Source of the DNA: Methanothrix sp.
Lineage (GTDB): Archaea > Halobacteriota > Methanosarcinia > Methanotrichales > Methanotrichaceae
Direction: 5' to 3'
Assembly: GCA_003162615.1 (NCBI GenBank)
Contig: PMNG01000102.1
Location: 7,600-13,954, forward strand
DNA: 6,355 bases
Shown: one piece after another, positions 4,867-6,355 of the stretch
Numbering within the stretch: the stretch's first letter is position 1
Layout of the letters: each line of letters opens with the position of its first letter
Notes under the pieces: model-generated
Database searches by the model: none
Told to the model about the DNA's origin: nothing
The model's input: only the letters and a program-made list of their open reading frames with translations
Program-made: the position numbers and the translations under genes

Positions 4867-5687
4867 CAGGAAAAGACGAGCTATCGAGCCTATCATGTAA
4901 CATCAATGATATGCTGGACAAGATCGATCAATCCGATCGAGAATTGAGGAAAGCACATGATGAACTAGAACTGCGGGTCAAGGAAAGGACGGAGGAGCTG
5001 GCCAAGAAGAATACAGAGATGGAGCGGTTCATCTACACGGTATCTCATGACCTGAGATCTCCTTTGATCAGTGTGAGCGGTTTACTGGGTTTCCTCAAAC
5101 AAGACGCTGAAAAGGGCGACCTGGAACAGATGAACGCCGATCTTCGGATAGCAAATGAAGCTGTCACGAATATGGACCAACTTCTCCTTGAAACATTGGA
5201 ACTTAGCCGCATCGGCCGAGTAGTCAACCCACCGGAAGATGTGCCATTCGGAGAGATTGTCGAGGGTGCTCTCGAACAGACTAGCGAGAAAATCAGATCA
5301 GAGGGTTGCAATGTATCTGTTGCTCAGAATTTGCCTGTAGTTCATGTAGATCGAATAAGGATCATTGAGGTTCTGGTCAATCTAATAGAAAACAGCATAA
5401 AGTACATGGGGTTGCAGACAAATCCAGAAATAGAGATCGGACAAAGGATCAATGGAAAGGATAGAATCTTTTTTGTCCGGGATAATGGAATTGGCATAGA
5501 CCACAGCCAGCACAACAAAGTCTTCGAGCTTTTCTATAAAGTGGATAAGAAAAGCGAAGGAACTGGGGCCGGTCTAGCCATAGTCAAGAGGATCATCGAG
5601 GTTCACGGTGCATGCATATGGATAGAGTCGGAGATGGGGCAGGGATGCACAGTATGCTTCACGTTGCCTCTTGCAAATGTTGAATAA
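4851..5687 (+). CDS. Kinase half of the same histidine kinase: HAMP end, HisKA, HATPase_c (278 aa)
   Basis: The frame opens inside the previous ORF and reads PIAGKDELSSLSCNINDMLD (residues 4-23), the second half of HAMP. A coiled coil follows (residues 28-58, ELRVKERTEELAKK). The HisKA H-box is SHDLRSPL with the phosphoacceptor His at residue 66. Next come the N-box LVNLIENSIKY (Asn181), G1 box DNGIGI (211-216), F-box FELFYK (225-230) and G2 box GTGAGLAIVKR (237-247). All catalytic boxes are present, so the cytoplasmic core looks intact; it ends with TAA and carries no receiver, PAS or GAF domain. The ATG at 4851 has no Shine-Dalgarno and cuts HAMP in half, so it is probably not a natural start. 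The core would autophosphorylate and pass phosphate to a regulator not found in this window. Confidence 0.85.
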   Translation: MRIPIAGKDELSSLSCNINDMLDKIDQSDRELRKAHDELELRVKERTEELAKKNTEMERFIYTVSHDLRSPLISVSGLLGFLKQDAEKGDLEQMNADLRIANEAVTNMDQLLLETLELSRIGRVVNPPEDVPFGEIVEGALEQTSEKIRSEGCNVSVAQNLPVVHVDRIRIIEVLVNLIENSIKYMGLQTNPEIEIGQRINGKDRIFFVRDNGIGIDHSQHNKVFELFYKVDKKSEGTGAGLAIVKRIIEVHGACIWIESEMGQGCTVCFTLPLANVE

Positions 5688-5703
5688 GACTTGCTGAAAG
5701 TCT
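5687..5703 (+). terminator. Short hairpin directly after the kinase stop codon
   Basis: AGACTT (5687-5692) pairs perfectly with AAGTCT (5698-5703) across the loop GCTGA, starting at the last base of the TAA. No T run follows, so it is a weak terminator candidate or a stabilising 3' end. Confidence 0.3.
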
Positions 5704-6107
5704 CATCCCACGCACTCCTTCGTCATTACATGTTAGGTTACTCGCATCAGCAATATACAAAGTAATTACGAAAAAAATTGAATCATGCTGAAAATATGCT
5801 TATTGGCACTACATATGCGCGCTTTGCTGGCTCAATGTGATACTGGTCAAGGGTAAAGTGAGCTAGCAGCGGGCAACGTCGGCTCCGCTGCGCTCCAGCT
5901 TGTTTGCATCGTGTGCACTGGGTTCAATGGGTCTAGCCGGAGATGGCTATCCCAACGATAGCGAATATAGCACAGGAGAGCAAAAATGAAAGGAACACTC
6001 CGCTGTAAATCTCATCTAAGCATGCGCAAATATACTTGAATTCTAACCCAAATCCTTCCTTACCAAAATGACTGGGAGCCAGATAAAATCTGGAAGCTCC
6101 AGTTAAA
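5704..6107. other. Non-coding stretch between the kinase and repeat copy 2
   Basis: No gene is supported. Short ORFs exist: a 23-residue one from ATG at 5784, and a 17-residue one from ATG at 5986 preceded by AGGAGA, ending at 6039. Both are too short and lack recognisable features. On the minus strand an open frame contains a hydrophobic run (GVFLSFLLSCAIFAIVGIAI, about 5936-5995) but no start codon with a Shine-Dalgarno near it. GC-rich sequence at 5870-5905 contrasts with the A/T-rich DNA on both sides. A hairpin ends the interval at 6071-6103. Confidence 0.45.
6071..6103. repeat. Long imperfect hairpin abutting repeat copy 2
   Basis: ACTG-G-GAGC-CAGAT (6071-6084) pairs with ATCTG-GAA-GCTC-CAGT (6088-6103): 13 base pairs with a one-base bulge on the left, a three-base bulge on the right and the loop AAA. 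It ends four bases before similarity between the two direct repeats begins. Read on the minus strand it is followed by CATTTT, so it could terminate minus-strand transcription. It could also mark the edge of the duplicated unit, but no similar hairpin precedes copy 1. Confidence 0.45.
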
Positions 6108-6355
6108 AAGGCACGAATGGGGAGCGTTAGGCGATCCGTAGCCACCTGTATTAGCTTTCTCATCGATAAGGCGATATTCAAGCCAAAATGATCCTTGAAG
6201 TTAAATACTTTAATGGAGTTTCTTTATGGCATGAAAGAAAAAAGCATCGAATCTTTGCTTGAGGAATTGAAGTTACAGAGGAGTGCGTGCATAGGGATGG
6301 ACTTGGAGGGCAATCCTGAAGCAGAACAGAGATTAGCAAGAGCCAAGCTTGAATC
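6108..6355 (+). repeat. Direct repeat, copy 2 (cut by window end)
   Basis: This is the second copy of the leader-plus-gene unit at 2573-2821, in the same orientation about 3.5 kb downstream. The leader is one base shorter, in the TTTTCTC/TTTCTC run, and carries most of its differences around 6160-6172 and 6182-6190. The copy is still matching when the window stops, so its true length is unknown. Confidence 0.85.
6231..6355 (+). CDS. Duplicated small helical protein, copy 2 (partial, first 41 aa)
   Basis: The ATG at 6231 corresponds to 2697 of copy 1. The visible 41 residues (MKEKSIESLLEELKLQR, then GMDLEGNPEAEQRLARAKLE) differ from copy 1 at six positions: T5S, A11E, N18S, V19A, R22G and K34R. 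Of 11 base changes in the shared coding stretch, four are silent and seven change residues, so constraint is modest. No stop or frameshift is seen, so the copy may be intact, but its 3' half lies outside the window. The upstream in-frame TTG extension is also open here, with several changed residues. It has the same predicted short coiled-coil character and unknown function as copy 1. Confidence 0.65.
   Translation, partial: MKEKSIESLLEELKLQRSACIGMDLEGNPEAEQRLARAKLE

Noticed and set aside
5915..5940. GGGTTCAATGGG looks like a tRNA T-loop.
   Set aside because: The flanking bases do not form a T-stem and no other cloverleaf parts are nearby.
5986..6039. A 17-codon ORF (MKGTLRCKSH...) with a good AGGAGA before its ATG.
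   Set aside because: Too short to judge, with no downstream gene it could lead; a strong Shine-Dalgarno alone is not enough.
5933..6181. An 82-codon minus-strand frame with a hydrophobic C-terminal segment.
   Set aside because: Its first part is antisense to the repeat leader and not kept in copy 1, and no start codon with a Shine-Dalgarno serves the hydrophobic part.
1..6355. CRISPR arrays, tandem spacer-like repeats or insertion-sequence transposases.
   Set aside because: No regularly spaced short repeats and no intact or recognisable transposase catalytic motif were found; the only long repeat is the pair at 2573 and 6108.

Overview
The window looks like a gene-poor, decaying stretch of an archaeal chromosome, most likely from a methanogen of the Methanosarcinales (Methanothrix-like). 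This is inference. The grounds are a CHASE4-type membrane histidine kinase without receiver or PAS domains, TATA-like boxes close upstream of several starts, many short orphan genes, and a fossil RelE toxin. Nothing in the window (no rRNA, tRNA or housekeeping gene) fixes the taxon.

Left part (1-703): a predicted 56-residue lipoprotein closed by a hairpin terminator that overlaps its stop codon, then a 118-residue soluble orphan protein with its own TATA-like box and Shine-Dalgarno. Middle left (704-2570): mostly non-coding or degraded. It holds a perfect 13-bp inverted repeat (838-882), a minus-strand gene interrupted by one UAG (1042-1356), a Lys/Glu-rich plus-strand fragment with two stops, a 54-residue single-span membrane protein on the minus strand (1810-1974), several palindromes, and a 91-residue minus-strand orphan (2186-2461).

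Right part (2573-6355): two direct repeats of about 250 bp (2573-2821 and 6108-6355, the second cut by the window edge). Each carries a conserved leader of about 120 bp and the start of the same small helical gene. Between them lie the intact first copy of that gene, a RelE-family toxin relic read in three frames, an unidentified gene broken in three frames, an overlapping 47-residue ORF, and a sensor histidine kinase. The kinase is in two overlapping reading frames: TM-CHASE4-TM plus the start of HAMP in one, the rest of HAMP plus HisKA/HATPase_c in the other. The break falls inside HAMP, so this is a frameshifted kinase, a sequencing error or a -1 recoding event.

The genes do not form a recognisable pathway. 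The kinase would sense an extracytoplasmic signal through CHASE4 and autophosphorylate, but no response regulator is in view. The toxin relic, broken genes and paralogous direct repeats suggest an accessory region that has gained and lost genes. I do not see a convincing complete novel system. The best leads are the split kinase, the duplicated leader-plus-gene unit, and the unidentified broken gene with its coupled small ORF.
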